From: Phoenix dactylifera
Lineage: Eukaryota > Streptophyta > Magnoliopsida > Arecales > Arecaceae
Length of the DNA: 64,000 bases
Assembly: GCF_009389715.1 (NCBI RefSeq)
Contig: NW_024067844.1
Coordinates: 393,073 to 457,072, forward strand
Direction of reading: 5' to 3'
This document shows, piece after piece, positions 9,507 through 20,469 of this stretch. Made by a program: the position numbers and the translations under genes. The notes beneath the pieces are model-generated. The model was not told where the DNA came from and searched no databases. It worked only from the letters and a program-made list of their open reading frames with translations. Each line of letters begins with the position of its first letter. Position 1 is the first letter of the stretch.

Positions 9507-10300
9507 GAGCGGAAGAATTTCCTGAGGCCTAACCCTCGGATGCCTGGCTTAGCGCCGGAAGAATTTCCTGAGGCCTAACCCTCGGATGCCTGGCTTAGCG
9601 CCGGAAGAGTTTCCTGAGGCCTAACCCTCGGATGCCTGGCCTAGCGCCGGAAGAGTTTCCTGAGGCCTAACCCTCGGATGCCTGGCTCAGCGCCGGAAGA
9701 GTTTCCTGAGGCCTAACCCTCGGATGCCTGGCTTAGCGCCGGAAGAATTTCCTGAGGCCTAACCCTCGGATGCCTGGCTTAGCGCCGGAAGAATTTCCTG
9801 AGGCCTAACCCTCGGATGCCTGGCTTAGCGCCGGAAGAGTTTCCTGAGGTTTAACCCTCGGATGCCTGGCCTAGCGCCGGAAGAGTTTCCTGAGGCCTAA
9901 CCCTCGGATGCCTGGCTCAGCGCCGGAAGAGTTTCCTGAGGCCTAACCCTCGGATGCCTGGCTTAGCGCCGGAAGAATTTCCTGAGGCCTAACCCTCGGA
10001 TGCCTGGCCTAGCGCCGGAAGAGTTTCCTGAGGCCTAACCCTCGGATGCCTGGCCTAGCGCCGGAAGAGTTTCCTGAGGCCTAACCCTCGGATGCCTGGC
10101 TCAGCGCCGGAAGAGTTTCCTGAGGCCTAACCCTCGGATGCCTGGCTTAGCGCCGGAAGAATTTCCTGAGGCCTAACCCTCGGATGCCTGGCTTAGCGCC
10201 GGAAGAATTTCCTGAGGCCTAACCCTCGGATGCCTGGCTTAGCGCCGGAAGAGTTTCCTGAGGTTTAACCCTCAGATGCCTGGCCTAGCGCCGGAAGAAC
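9507..10300 (+). repeat. 46-bp tandem array with a five-unit higher-order pattern
   Basis: Sixteen full 46-bp units start at 9553 and every 46 bp to 10243, with a variant lead unit (9507-9552) and a partial unit at 10289. The core is CGCCGGAAGAATTTCCTGAG followed by a segment ending GGATGCCTGGCTTAG. Variant positions (GAATTT or GAGTTT; CTTAG, CCTAG or CTCAG) recur in five-unit blocks of about 230 bp: two GAATTT/CTTAG units, then GAGTTT/CCTAG, GAGTTT/CTCAG and GAGTTT/CTTAG. The unit matches the first third of the 125-bp type B unit, so this array probably arose by amplification of a piece of the neighbouring array. Confidence 0.92.
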
Positions 10301-11027
10301 TTCGGGAATCAAAAGTCAGCAAGAAGCAACCAAGAGCTAAAGAAACGATGGCGGACTCACGGTCGGTGGGGACCGAGCTCAAACCGACGTTCACCAAGGT
10401 ATCCTCAGAAATAAGGCGGCCCACCGGGGGAAGCTGGCCCTCGGCGACCAACCCCTTCAAGGCGGCGACGCCCTCGGATTCCTCCCTCGACAACTTCGAC
10501 AGGCCAATTGGGGACTTCACCGGCGTCCCCCAGATTGCCCTGATTTCCCAGGAGGGGTCTGCATCAACGAAAAAGAAGCGCTCCTTCCAGTGGTGAATGG
10601 AGGTAGGACCCTCCTTGACAAGGCCGCACCCTCGCCGCGCTGTGAAGCACCACCACCCTTTGTCCTGGGGGTGGCCGCTCAGGCCGTAGAGCTCCCAGAA
10701 AACGTTCAAGGTGGCGGGAATCGCATGCAAGCGACAGAGAACCTGGAAGACCGTCAGAGCACGCCACGAGTTCGGCACCAGTTGCGTCGGTGCCATTCCT
10801 AAACCCCGGAGCACCTGTAAGACTAGGTCTGAAGGGGGAAAGCGGAACCCGGCCTGGAGGATGCCCTCATTGATGGCGATCTTCCCTCGAGGAGGATGAG
10901 ACATCCTCTCCTCAGGCCCTGGGAGCGTGACATTGCAGGCCTCGGGAAGGTGGTACCGAGCCACAAATCCGTCTAAGTCCTCGGTGACCAGTTTTGACTT
11001 GATGCTATCTGCTCCCACTTCGCCCAT
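10272..11027 (-). CDS. Antisense ORF of the Gypsy element (plant retrotransposon-associated protein)
   Basis: The minus strand has an open frame of 251 codons from the ATG at 11027; the frame itself stays open upstream to 11357 without another ATG. The protein begins MGEVGADSIKSKLVTEDLDG. It contains NSWRALTVFQVLC and HHWKERFFFVDAD, motifs I recognise from the 'putative gypsy type transposon' family (Pfam PF04195) found antisense near the 3' LTR of Tat-lineage elements. Its function is unknown; a role in element expression or structure is only conjecture. The last codons lie inside the 46-bp array. The reading frame is intact although pol is deleted, so the element may have been transmitted with this ORF under some constraint, or may simply be young. 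Confidence 0.75.
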   Translation of the reverse strand: MGEVGADSIKSKLVTEDLDGFVARYHLPEACNVTLPGPEERMSHPPRGKIAINEGILQAGFRFPPSDLVLQVLRGLGMAPTQLVPNSWRALTVFQVLCRLHAIPATLNVFWELYGLSGHPQDKGWWCFTARRGCGLVKEGPTSIHHWKERFFFVDADPSWEIRAIWGTPVKSPIGLSKLSREESEGVAALKGLVAEGQLPPVGRLISEDTLVNVGLSSVPTDRESAIVSLALGCFLLTFDSRSSSGARPGI

Positions 11028-11539
11028 CCCTAATGGCCAATCTACGGTCAGGACGGGGTCAAGAAGGAGGGAAAGGCCGGAACGACTGGGGTGCACTAGT
11101 ACAAAAAGAAAAAGTATGAAGAGCTCAAAGTAGAAGAGTGGGAAACTCACTTGAAGAGGAGGAAGAACGGCTCCGAGAGCGTCAAAGGAAAAGCAAGCGA
11201 ACGTTTCGGCGGCAACAATGGTAGCGCAAAGGAAAAACTCGAAAATGTCCGTAAAGAAGAAGACGGACGGGGGAGGGCCCCCGATTAAATAGGCGAAAGG
11301 GCAAGTGACACCTCGATGACGCCAGAAGACGCCTGGCCGCCGAAGGGTCGCTCGCACCCCAAAGGCGAATCGACACCATTAAGGAAGGATGTCCGCCGAA
11401 ATCCTCAGGTTGCCAGGTCAGCAGCAACCGCCATACGCCATAAAGAAGGCGGGAAGCTTGAAGCGCGCGCGCCTCTCCGAAGGATGGCGGCAATCTCGAA
11501 ACATCACTCCCTTCACCTGTTCCCCTTCTGGTTCCAGGC

Positions 11540-11557
11540 TCGGAAGCGGGGGGCTAC
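11540..11557 (+). other. Polypurine tract before the 3' LTR
   Basis: GAAGCGGGGGGC lies immediately upstream of the 3' LTR and is the expected plus-strand priming site. The intervening CTACTG hexamer is slightly unusual. Confidence 0.6.
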
Positions 11558-12434
11558 TGTTATGGGGGAATTGAGCCGCCATGCCCCATGTGATCGGCAC
11601 GCGTATCCAGGAAAGCTACAGCTGCCCTATGATCCAGCACTCCGACCCCGAGTCGGACCTCCTCGGCTCCGCAGCCCGACCCCGGGTCGGCTGCCCTATG
11701 ATCCAGCACTCCGACCCCGAGTCGGACCTCCTCGGCTCCGCAGCCCGACCCCGGGTCGGCTGCCCTATGATCCAGCACTCCGACCCCGAGTCGGACCTCC
11801 TCGGCTCCGCAGCCCGACCCCGGGTCGGCTGCCCTATGATCCAGCACTCCGACCCCGAGTCGGACCTCCTCGGCTTCGCAGCCCGACCCCGGGTCGGCTG
11901 CCCTATGATCCAGCATTCCGACCCCGAGTCGGAGATCTTTTGATAACGACAGGCTATTCTCCAGAGGCACGCCGCGGCCTCCTGCTCCACTACTCCCTGC
12001 AACGGCTGTACCCGATGCTGCCCACGATCTCCTGTATCAACCGTACAAAGCGGAGCTCCACTACGCCCTGCCATGACCGTACCCAGCGCTGCTCCACGAC
12101 GCCCCGTAACGGCCATGTCGGTGGCCATTCTATCGTGCCCCACGACGACAAACCCCCCTGAGAGACCTCCCAGCCAGGTATATATGCGGCTGGGGGGAGA
12201 AGGGGGGGTAAGCAATACCTCCCAGAGCACTCTCTCCCACTTGTGATTATCATCTCTCCTCCTCCAATCTCCTCTGACTTGACCGTCGGAGGGCCATCAC
12301 CACCCTGGTGGTGGTGCAAGGCTTGTTTGCAGGTTCCTTGGCGGAAGGTGGAGCGCAACCAGCACCAACCAAGACAACTCAGGCGGAACCCCGTTCACAC
12401 CGTCGTGTCAATCGTTCTCGGTTTGGACCACCAG

Positions 12435-12439
<5 letters not shown>
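11558..12439 (+). repeat. 3' LTR of the young Gypsy element (882 bp)
   Basis: Identical to the 5' LTR apart from two substitutions (ATGCCCCA[C/T]GTG and TGCAA[T/C]GGC), one extra internal 69-bp unit (units at 11622, 11691, 11760, 11829 plus a partial at 11898) and a G run of 7 instead of 11. Together the unit gain and the shorter G run give exactly the 65-bp length difference. It ends in CAACA followed by TATAT. Confidence 0.95.

Positions 12440-12469
<30 letters not shown>
12440..12469. repeat. TA microsatellite, right segment
   Basis: A (TA)n run of 30 bp that completes the microsatellite split by the two insertions. Confidence 0.95.
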
Positions 12470-12473
<4 letters not shown>

Positions 12474-13296
12474 TGAGAAAACTCCGGGTACTTTTTTTTT
12501 TTTCTCTTAATCTGCTAAAACAAGTTTGACAATCCTTATTTATTTATTTTTTTTGTTTGCATGCTGAACTTTCACCTCCGAGTAGATTAATCCGACCATA
12601 CCAATTCGAGCAAAAACCGATCACTCACCTTTCACTACCTCGTTCCACTCCATCGTATCGAATTTTGGCGGCAATAGAAACTAATATTGGGGATGCAAAT
12701 ACTTATCTTCAAAATTTTATTTGGATTAATTTGTGGGAATTGCCACTTAATTTAGCATTTAATCTTACATATTAGTTTGAGATCACCTTTACCTTTTTAA
12801 GGGAGTACGATATGTATCGGATTACTTTTGGTTGCCATACGTGAAGTCACCGATCCGTAGAACTCTTCCTCCTCGGGATCCGAATTACCCCGTGTAACAC
12901 TAGAAATCGATCGCACGACTGGCCGCTGCACCAATAAAGCGAATCCAAAGAGAGCCGAGCCGAGGAGCCGGAGAGACCCGGGGGAACAGCTCGAACCGAC
13001 AAGGCCTGCCCCACACGCCAAAAAGGCCGTTCACATACCCACAGGCACCACCCCTTGTCCGCTTTCCCTCTCGCGGACGAATCCCAACCGCCCGATCTTC
13101 ACCAACGTGTCGCCATCTCCCTGGCTATTCGCCCCCATCCATCCATCCATCCATCTATTTTAAGGGGATCAGAAGAAGCCAGCCACACGGAGACGGAGGG
13201 AGAGAGATAGAGGAGAGATCCAGGCAAGGAGAGAAGAAGCGCTAACCCTAAGTCCCTAACCCTTCAGAGTAGAGACGACCCTCGGCAGTGGAGGAG
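12470..13296 (+). promoter_or_regulatory. Upstream region and 5' leader of the Aux/IAA gene
   Basis: AT-rich sequence gives way after about 12840 to GC-richer promoter-like sequence. A TGTCGG motif on the minus strand (CCGACA, 12996-13001) matches the preferred binding core of auxin response factors. A CTATTTTAAGG stretch (13155-13165) is a possible TATA box, preceded by an (ATCC)n run and followed by a purine-rich leader. The 3' LTR of the young Gypsy element ends only about 860 bp before the start codon. The element calls are predictions from motif and position alone. Confidence 0.4.
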
Positions 13297-16200
13297 ATGT
13301 CGACGGACACGGGGAAGAGCTCGACGGAGTCGGAGGTGTCCGGTCTGGACTACGAGGAGACGGAGCTGAAGCTGGGCCTGCCCGGGGGGTCCCGGATCGC
13401 CGGATCGGAGCCGGAGAAGAAGCGGGGGTTCGCCGAGACCGTGGATCTCAGCCTCGCGGGCGAGCCGCGCTCCAGAGATCCCGGCGATCGCTCCACCGAC
13501 GGCCTCGTCTCCGGCGCCGGCAAGCCCCCAGCTGCTAAGTAAGCATATCACTCCCCCCCCCCCCCCCGCGCCTCCCGCCCCTCGCGGGGAGCCGAATCCA
13601 CATGGAATCGTCACTTTTCTGACGGTTTTACCCTGACTAAATTCGAAATCAACGGCTAAAGCCGAGTGACCATGTCTTTTATCGAGGGGCAATTGCGTCA
13701 ATCAGGATATCGGACATGATCAAGCTGACGAAAATACCCTTTCCTTTCAGGGGACCTATATGGCCTATGGGACGAGTTTATTCGTAGGTTGCCGAGTCAC
13801 GCACAAGGGCAACACGGTCGTTTTTTGCGTGAGATTTACTATTTGAACTATTTTTCTGAAACAGGGCCCAGGTGGTGGGGTGGCCGCCGGTGAGGTCGTT
13901 CCGGAAGAACGCGTTGAAGAGCTGCACGTACGTGAAGGTGGCCGTCGACGGCGCCCCCTATCTCCGGAAGGTTGACCTCGAGATATACGGCGGCTACCAG
14001 CAGCTCTTGACCGCCCTCGAGGACATGTTCTCCTGCTTTACCGTCCGTACGTTCCCTCTCCTTCCGTCATATTTTTTCCCCTTGTTTGCCCTGATATGGC
14101 CAGTTTCTGACGAGGGTAGTTTGGTCGTTTGCTATGGCAGGTAACTATCCCAACGAGAGGAGGCTGGTGGATCCCGTGAACGGGACGGAGTACGTGCCCA
14201 CGTATGAGGACAAGGATGGCGACTGGATGCTCGTAGGGGACGTCCCTTGGAAGTCAGTCCCTCCTTTCTCTATCTCTATAATCTAGATTAGTTAATAATA
14301 GTAATTCTAATTAGAATAACAATGTTCTGACTGGCAAGATGTACTTTTTACTTCTGTAAATTGTTGAAAGTTGGTAAAAAAGGACGTGACTTCTGGTTTG
14401 CATGAACCAGGGTGATATTATAGATCGAGTTGCACGTTCGAATAGATTTACAATTAAATGATCTAACTATATCAAGAAATGAAACAATTAAATTAGCATT
14501 AGCGCGAAAGAAGTGATCATCAAAATACCGTAACTTTTATTTTGGTGATGTTGTTATGGTTTGCTGCTTTTGTAGTATATGATTGTTCCAAAGTTTGATT
14601 AATGGTTGGTTGAGAAGAAGTACGATCATGGAATGCAACTGCGGTGGAGGATCTACTAAAAAAAAAAACTGTGGTGGAGGATAAGTCGAAGTCCAGCTGG
14701 GGAATGGGAGATTCTTGGAGATTTAATTGCTTTTGGTACTTTAGATCCATTTTACAAGAGAAGATGGTGTGATGGATGAGAGTGCCACTTTTGCATGGAG
14801 AGTTTATGCAGTGGAGGCAAAGTGGACATGCTCCTTTTAGAAATGGAATTTCTTGTTATTATTAATATGAATATTGCTAATCAAATGATTATCTGGGAAT
14901 TCTGTAATCCAATTCTATTCCAGGGAAGATTCTTTGATGGGAAGTAGGGTTCATGAGCATTACTTGAGCACGATGTAGATGATTTTAGCGTAAGTATGTG
15001 AGACTTTTGGAGGATGTAGATGGAAGGATAACAATAAGGAGACCTTCCAGTTGACAAGGTCGAAGATGAGCCTCATGGGTAGATTGGTCAATTGATGAAG
15101 GCTATAAGGGTTAATATTTTGACAACACAATTTTGAGGGCTTGGATGAGAACCAATGACAGACTAGGACTCATAAATTCTACCCCAGGTTGATAGGATAA
15201 GGGTCCTTGACTCATCTTTATATATTCTGAGTTACATATCAATTTGGCAGTTTACTAACCAAAATGGAGGGGTGTTGGTCTTTTCCAACAGCAGAGTTCT
15301 TCAACCACATGCTAGGATTGTCTCCCTAGTTTGGTACTTTATATAATTGATGCGGTAATTGAATAAGTCATCACCACCTCCGCCAGCTCAACTTGCCGCT
15401 TATAGTTTGCTTTCCTATCTATATTGCTTAATTTCCTTATTTCAAATTTGAAACTATTTTGGACCTCTTCTAAACAATATGGCTGGTTTTTGGTTTGATG
15501 TTTAATTGCCAACATTTAGTTGAATTCTCTTATTCAATGCCTGATTCATTGGCCAATATAGACATTGTAAACAATATATGGTGAAATGCAAATATGTTAT
15601 CTGATTACTGCATGCTGTTTAAGTATTTATTCTGATGTAAGGGCTATTTTATGGGTTACTTTGGAAGATAAATCACATATGACTCTGTCCATCTATCTCT
15701 GATGGAAAAGATTTAGAGAACATCATAGATTGAATAAATGTAGAGAACATGGTAGAGAGAACAAATAGTTTCAAATTCCATTCTCATGAATTCTCGTTTC
15801 TATACCCAAAAAAGAAAGAAAGAAAGAGAAAAACTCTTGCTGCTTGAACAAATGTACATGAAAAGCAACACAATACCATGCCTCATATCTGGTTTTCACA
15901 ATCACATATATGTGAGAGGAATTGCAATTATTTTATACCCATAATGTAGCAGTTCATCCGTCCTCTTTGTTTGTTTGTGGCATTTCAATGTGCCCTCAAT
16001 CTAAAATCTTTCTTTCATATCGTGCATGAAATTTATCAACATATCATCGCTGAACTTTAGGTAATGTAGATTCTGCAGTTCACCCCAGAATGATGGGCTG
16101 CTCTTTTAACAATGAAGTGCTCTCAGTGCCAAGTGTATATAGAATTATTAACCTTGAAGCATCACAGTTTTAACGCTGCATAAGCGAACAAATCTAACTC

Positions 16201-16663
16201 ATGTTTATTAATTGCAGAATGTTTGTTGCATCATGCAAGCGTCTTCGGTTGATGAAAAGCTCAGAAGCTGTCAATTTAGGTAATGCTTTTGCTCTGTTAA
16301 ATCAATCCTCTTTAGTTTCTTTCTAATCCGAAATCATTGTTACTGTAGGATTGTTTGCCTAGCTGTCTGTTTTTGAACTTGATTATATGATGATCTGTAG
16401 AAAGGAGTCTCTGTAGATCGTTGATGCTATTCACCGTCTTTGGTATCATAACATGCTGTGTTTCTCAATCTCTCAATTTAGTGTGATCAAATACAGTACC
16501 TTAATTTACAGACATTTTCTCTGCAATTCCACAGTGATGTTGGTTTCTTCATACCGAACACATCGTTGTAAGAGTTATGGTTTGGCCACGTACTTGGTTC
16601 ATTGATTTGCTTATGGTGAATGCAGCTCCAAGGACGCCCCAGGGTTCCACGAGCGCCAGGTGA
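13297..16663 (+). CDS. IAA: Aux/IAA auxin-responsive repressor, 5 exons, 211 aa
   Basis: Exons 13297-13538, 13865-14046, 14141-14252, 16218-16279 and 16626-16663 join in phase, all with GT-AG introns. The ATG at 13297 is the first in frame. Domain I carries the EAR repressor motif LKLGL (residues 24-28), which recruits TOPLESS. Domain II has the degron VGWPPVR (85-91), which TIR1/AFB receptors bind when auxin is present. The PB1 domain runs from about residue 100 to 185, with the invariant lysine K105 and the acidic cluster EDKDGD (164-169) that allow head-to-tail pairing with ARFs and other Aux/IAAs. Basic [11 protein letters not shown] near the C-terminus is the expected nuclear signal. All key residues are present, so it should be a functional auxin-labile nuclear repressor. 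The N-terminus resembles the rice IAA30 / Arabidopsis IAA7-14-17 group. Intron 3 is long (1965 bp), and intron 1 starts with a run of about 16 C. Confidence 0.95.
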
Positions 16664-18391
16664 ATGGGAGCTGCAGCATCATCAGACGACGAGATCATGT
16701 ACAGGGATATTTTCTTGTCCTTCTGGTTTTTCTTAAGGCCTCTTGGAGAGTAGAAATAAGAGCTTCTATACATAACCGTAATTTGGTTTTCTTTTGGGGA
16801 AAGATATGAATATACACATTACGGTTGGTTTGTGATCAATAAGAAAACTTTATGCTTGTGGTCCAGCTAACAAGCTTTCTTTCAGTCTTTCTTGAATGAC
16901 CAAAGTTTAACATTCATCCATATACTGTTCCAGTGAGAATTTGGAATATAATGCTTGGGATGAATCCATTAACCATGTTGCTGCCCCAAGACCGTTTACC
17001 GAACTAATCTTGGGGTCTCACTTGATGAAATGCTTTTGTCTGTTCTTTGATTTCTGTGGCTCGTGGTTTAGTGCTCTCTGCAGTCCTAAACAAAATGAAT
17101 ATATATTTGAATTACATAGTGAAATTGTGAGCTGTAACTTGCCGTATAGTTTGTTGCTCTATGGCACATTCTTGGGTTTGTGGCAAAGTGTGGACTTGTT
17201 TGCTCAAGTTTTCTCCAGCTTCAGTCGCCTTTATGACCTGTTCAATTGCAGGGAGTGGTCTCCACTTCTTTTGATCGTAATGGGAAGGCTGTGTATCGTG
17301 ACTTCATACTGTATACATAGTTTCAGCAAGAGCAATAGTTAATAAGCCTGCTTTTGGGGACACCTGGGCACCCTCTGGCCGACATGTGGAACCTCATGTT
17401 TTGATGTCATTATCTTTCCAAACAAAAGAAAAAAAAAGAGGAGTGCTACATGTTGTCATTGAGGATCGGCTTGACTTAGGCACCGAGTGAGAAAGTTACT
17501 GGAAGACTTTGCAGCGAGCTGCTTGGATGGTACAAAGCAAGACTTTGTTTCGAAATGCATGCTTGCATCTGAAGTTTTGGTCCACAATTGAGCTCTGATT
17601 TGAGATGGAAAAACTAAAAAAGTTTTTTTTGTTGGAGTGTATCTGGAGAGACGTTCTCCGATGTTTAAATCAAGACGATACTAAGAGAACAAAGAAGATT
17701 TGCAGTAGGTACATTGAGAATTAGATGATCACTTGAAATCATGTTATATACTGTATAGAGATGTGTTGTAGTTGTGAATACTACTCTAATCTTGGGAGCA
17801 ACTAAAACCAAGTGGCAGTTAAGCTTATCTAGTTGTAATCGTTGGACACACGTTAATGCTTGTTTTTCTTTCTCATCCCCCTTTTTTTTTGCTTTTTTTT
17901 TTTTCTGGTGGATAACAGGAAGGAAAATATTGTAAGTAATGCCCTTCTATAGAATCTTCTTGATAGGATATAGTTGTAAAAATTGCTAGTACTCACTGAC
18001 GCTTGCTTCTCTCTCTTTCTTTTCCTAATGAATAAAAAAAAAAAATACAAGTAATCATGGTAGGAATTGGATAGTAATTGGCATGGTTAATTGTCGAAAC
18101 CCACTGACCTCCTCCGAAATTTTATCCGTTTTGATGAGAAAAAGAGTTCCAAATTTTTTACAGAAATTTTTGCTGACAAGTCTTGTAATTTGGGCAAAAT
18201 CCAAATGTGGTAATTGACGTAATTTTTATAACTTTCTGGGGTTATAGGCGAACACAAGATGGCAGTGGTGTAATTTTCTTAACTTTGGTGGGTTGTTCAA
18301 AATCGAATAACTTAATCCGGACCCTTCGTCTTCCTCGCCGATCCGGGCGTTGAATGCGAGAGAGAGGGAGAGGCCGGTTGCCGGGGAAGAG

Positions 18392-18428
<37 letters not shown>

Positions 18429-18493
18429 AGCCTGGGAGGGGAGAGGGATGGAAACGAGTTGTGATGAGCGACAATAAACGACCAAGATTAACC

Positions 18494-18528
<35 letters not shown>

Positions 18529-18529
18529 G
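16664..18529. other. 3' flank of Aux/IAA and intergenic DNA with microsatellites
   Basis: The Aux/IAA 3' untranslated region probably ends near the AATAAG at 16838. The rest is AT-rich and shows no gene; a 133-codon frame at 16941-17342 has no recognisable features. An (AG)n run lies at 18395-18424 and a (TA)n run at 18496-18526, the latter directly abutting the next LINE remnant. Confidence 0.5.
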
Positions 18530-18945
18530 GTACATCGGTAGCTCATACTAATCTTCCGCTGCTTACTAAGTCAAGGGACAAAATACTCTATAGCGATGGA
18601 GGGACAGCTACAAAATGGATCCAGAGAATCTTACCAAAATGATGAGCAGCAAAAAAGATAACCCAGTCAACAGTTTTATTCGTCTCCCAAAACATATGCC
18701 CAATCTGAAAGACCTTACACTCTTACAGTAGCCACCGGACATCATCTAGAAGCAGATGGTTAAAGACCCCCGACTTCTCCTGTAGAATCCGCTCCACCAT
18801 CTTTACTAAATTTCTCTCTAAGATGATACACCGGGCCTTCAGAACTCGCCTCGCATAGAAAACACCCTTCCATACATTTTGAGTTTCACCCCAAAATAGA
18901 TGATTCGAAGGTGCACCGCCTTCCTGCCGCAATCTCTAAGAGCCA
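18530..18945 (-). pseudogene. LINE RNase H domain remnant, copy 2
   Basis: The minus strand reads FYARRVLKARCIILERNLVK, then MVERILQEKSGVFNHLLLDD, the second half of a plant LINE RNase H domain. An HVFRETNK-like motif and a terminal segment with stops follow. The copy matches 1843-2190 over its whole length. Its 3' side on the minus strand ends in the (TA)n run, which could be the element's tail or its target. Not functional. Confidence 0.65.
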
Positions 18946-20469
18946 CTCAATTTTTTAGTTTTTAAAAAATAAGCTTAGCAATGTTAGATATTGATGAGAC
19001 TTGAGGTGCTAAGGAAATAATGCTAACAATAACAATGTTTCATGTGAATTAATCAAACAATCCACAATCATGTGACAAGGCACAAGCATATTAGTCTGCA
19101 AAATTCAATAATTAACTCAAAAATCACTTTCTAATATTGTTTATCCTATTTAAAAGTCATGCGCTCCATTATTTTTCCTCCTTTCTATTTAAGAAAAGGC
19201 TTTCTAGATGCAATTATAAGCCCCCGAGTTTTAATTCATTGAAGGTACTTGAAGTGATTTTTTTTTATGTTTATTATCTATGTAGGATATTTTACCATCT
19301 AGCTATTTGTTTGAACATTAATAGCCAGTTTCAAAACTTTTTTTTATAGGTTTATCTCTATTCCAAGTTTCTCAAGTAGGGCTTGATGTTTCTAAATCCA
19401 CATTAGAACTACCAAAAACTAGGTCCTAATTTGTGACAATTGTAGGTCCTATTTCTCTATCCTTGTTCGCATTTGGATGTTTAGGAGGATGGGTAGGTGT
19501 ATTATATAATGATCTACACTTGTGCATTTGGTTCACGACCGAAATCGAAATAAACTGGAATAATCATATTTTGTGACGCGTTTAGTTCATGATAGGAATT
19601 AGAACGAGAACTAGAATATTTTTAAGTAAGATATTGAAAAATCAATTAAATAGGGGGTATTTAAAAAAAATTATTTATTTTTAATGAATCTAGAGGAAGC
19701 GTTGGAATTGAATTTTGAAAGATTGAAATTTTCCCATTCTCTCTGCAATAAAAGTGGAAATGAAAATGAAAATGGACCCTCTCCAATCAATCAGTTGGTG
19801 TGGGTCTTATTCCTGTTTCCACTCCGGAACTCTCTCCAATCAAGTGCATCTTTATATTATATATTTTAAAAATAAAAAAAACATGAAGCAACTCAAACAA
19901 AGTATTTATTATTTTTTTTTAGTAAATAGAGGCACATCAAATAGTTTTAATTACGTTTTAATATTAGAAAATATAAATTAATTTTTATTCCGCTGCACCG
20001 TCCAATCAAATCAAGCAGCAATGCTGCTGCTCCATCAACCATTCCCTTCCAAAACGTATCATGATCAAAAGCTCCACTTTATTTCCAACCATCCTCCGGA
20101 ACACTTTAACACCACCCACTTACGCCACCGTCCCAAACCTCGGAAAGGCTATACAACCAATCCCACCTTCCGTCGTAAGCCCATCTTTTGTCGTATTGTC
20201 GTATTCATGTAACCAAACGAGAATCCCCACCATCCAAAGCTTCCGGTGGACCATCACCATCACATCACGTCATTTCCGTGGACCCGAATGTCTCGTCTTG
20301 TAGATCAACGGCCCGGTTTCTCTCATCCAGAGTCCATAACACCCGATGAACTATGATGGTGCGCCCTAGTTAAGACCGTTGGCGTCTGCTAATAATATCA
20401 GGGCCGATGGAGGACGTCTCAACGGTACAGATCTTCCAGTTCCGAGCCGGCGCGCGTTAGAGCCCAGTG
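18946..20469. other. AT-rich intergenic DNA with a possible MITE
   Basis: No gene is visible. Motifs GCATTTGGTTCACGAC (near 19525) and TTCATGTAACCAAACG (near 20205) are roughly inverted copies of each other, and the DNA between is non-coding. A degenerate non-autonomous transposon of about 690 bp is possible, but I could not define exact ends. Confidence 0.25.

Larger units (their letters stand above)
4087..12439 (+). mobile_element. Full-length but internally deleted Gypsy retrotransposon, Tat/Retand type
   Basis: Two near-identical LTRs (4087-4903 and 11558-12439) bound an 8353-bp element, flanked by TATAT on both sides inside the TA tract. Order: 5' LTR, primer-binding site, one ORF with gag, protease and the first part of reverse transcriptase, spacer, a 121/125-bp tandem array, a 46-bp tandem array, an antisense ORF, a purine-rich tract, 3' LTR. 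The rest of RT, RNase H and integrase are missing, so the element cannot move by itself and would need proteins supplied by a relative. Tandem arrays and an antisense ORF upstream of the 3' LTR are known traits of the Retand group of Tat-lineage Gypsy elements. The LTRs differ by two substitutions, one repeat unit and a G-run length, so the insertion is very recent. Confidence 0.93.

Noticed and set aside
7918-10300. Regular repeat arrays that could be mistaken for CRISPR
   Set aside because: Units are directly adjacent with no unique spacers, lie inside an LTR retrotransposon and occur in a plant nuclear genome.
16941-17342. 133-codon ORF downstream of Aux/IAA
   Set aside because: AT-rich, no conserved motif, and it lies in or just past a 3' UTR.
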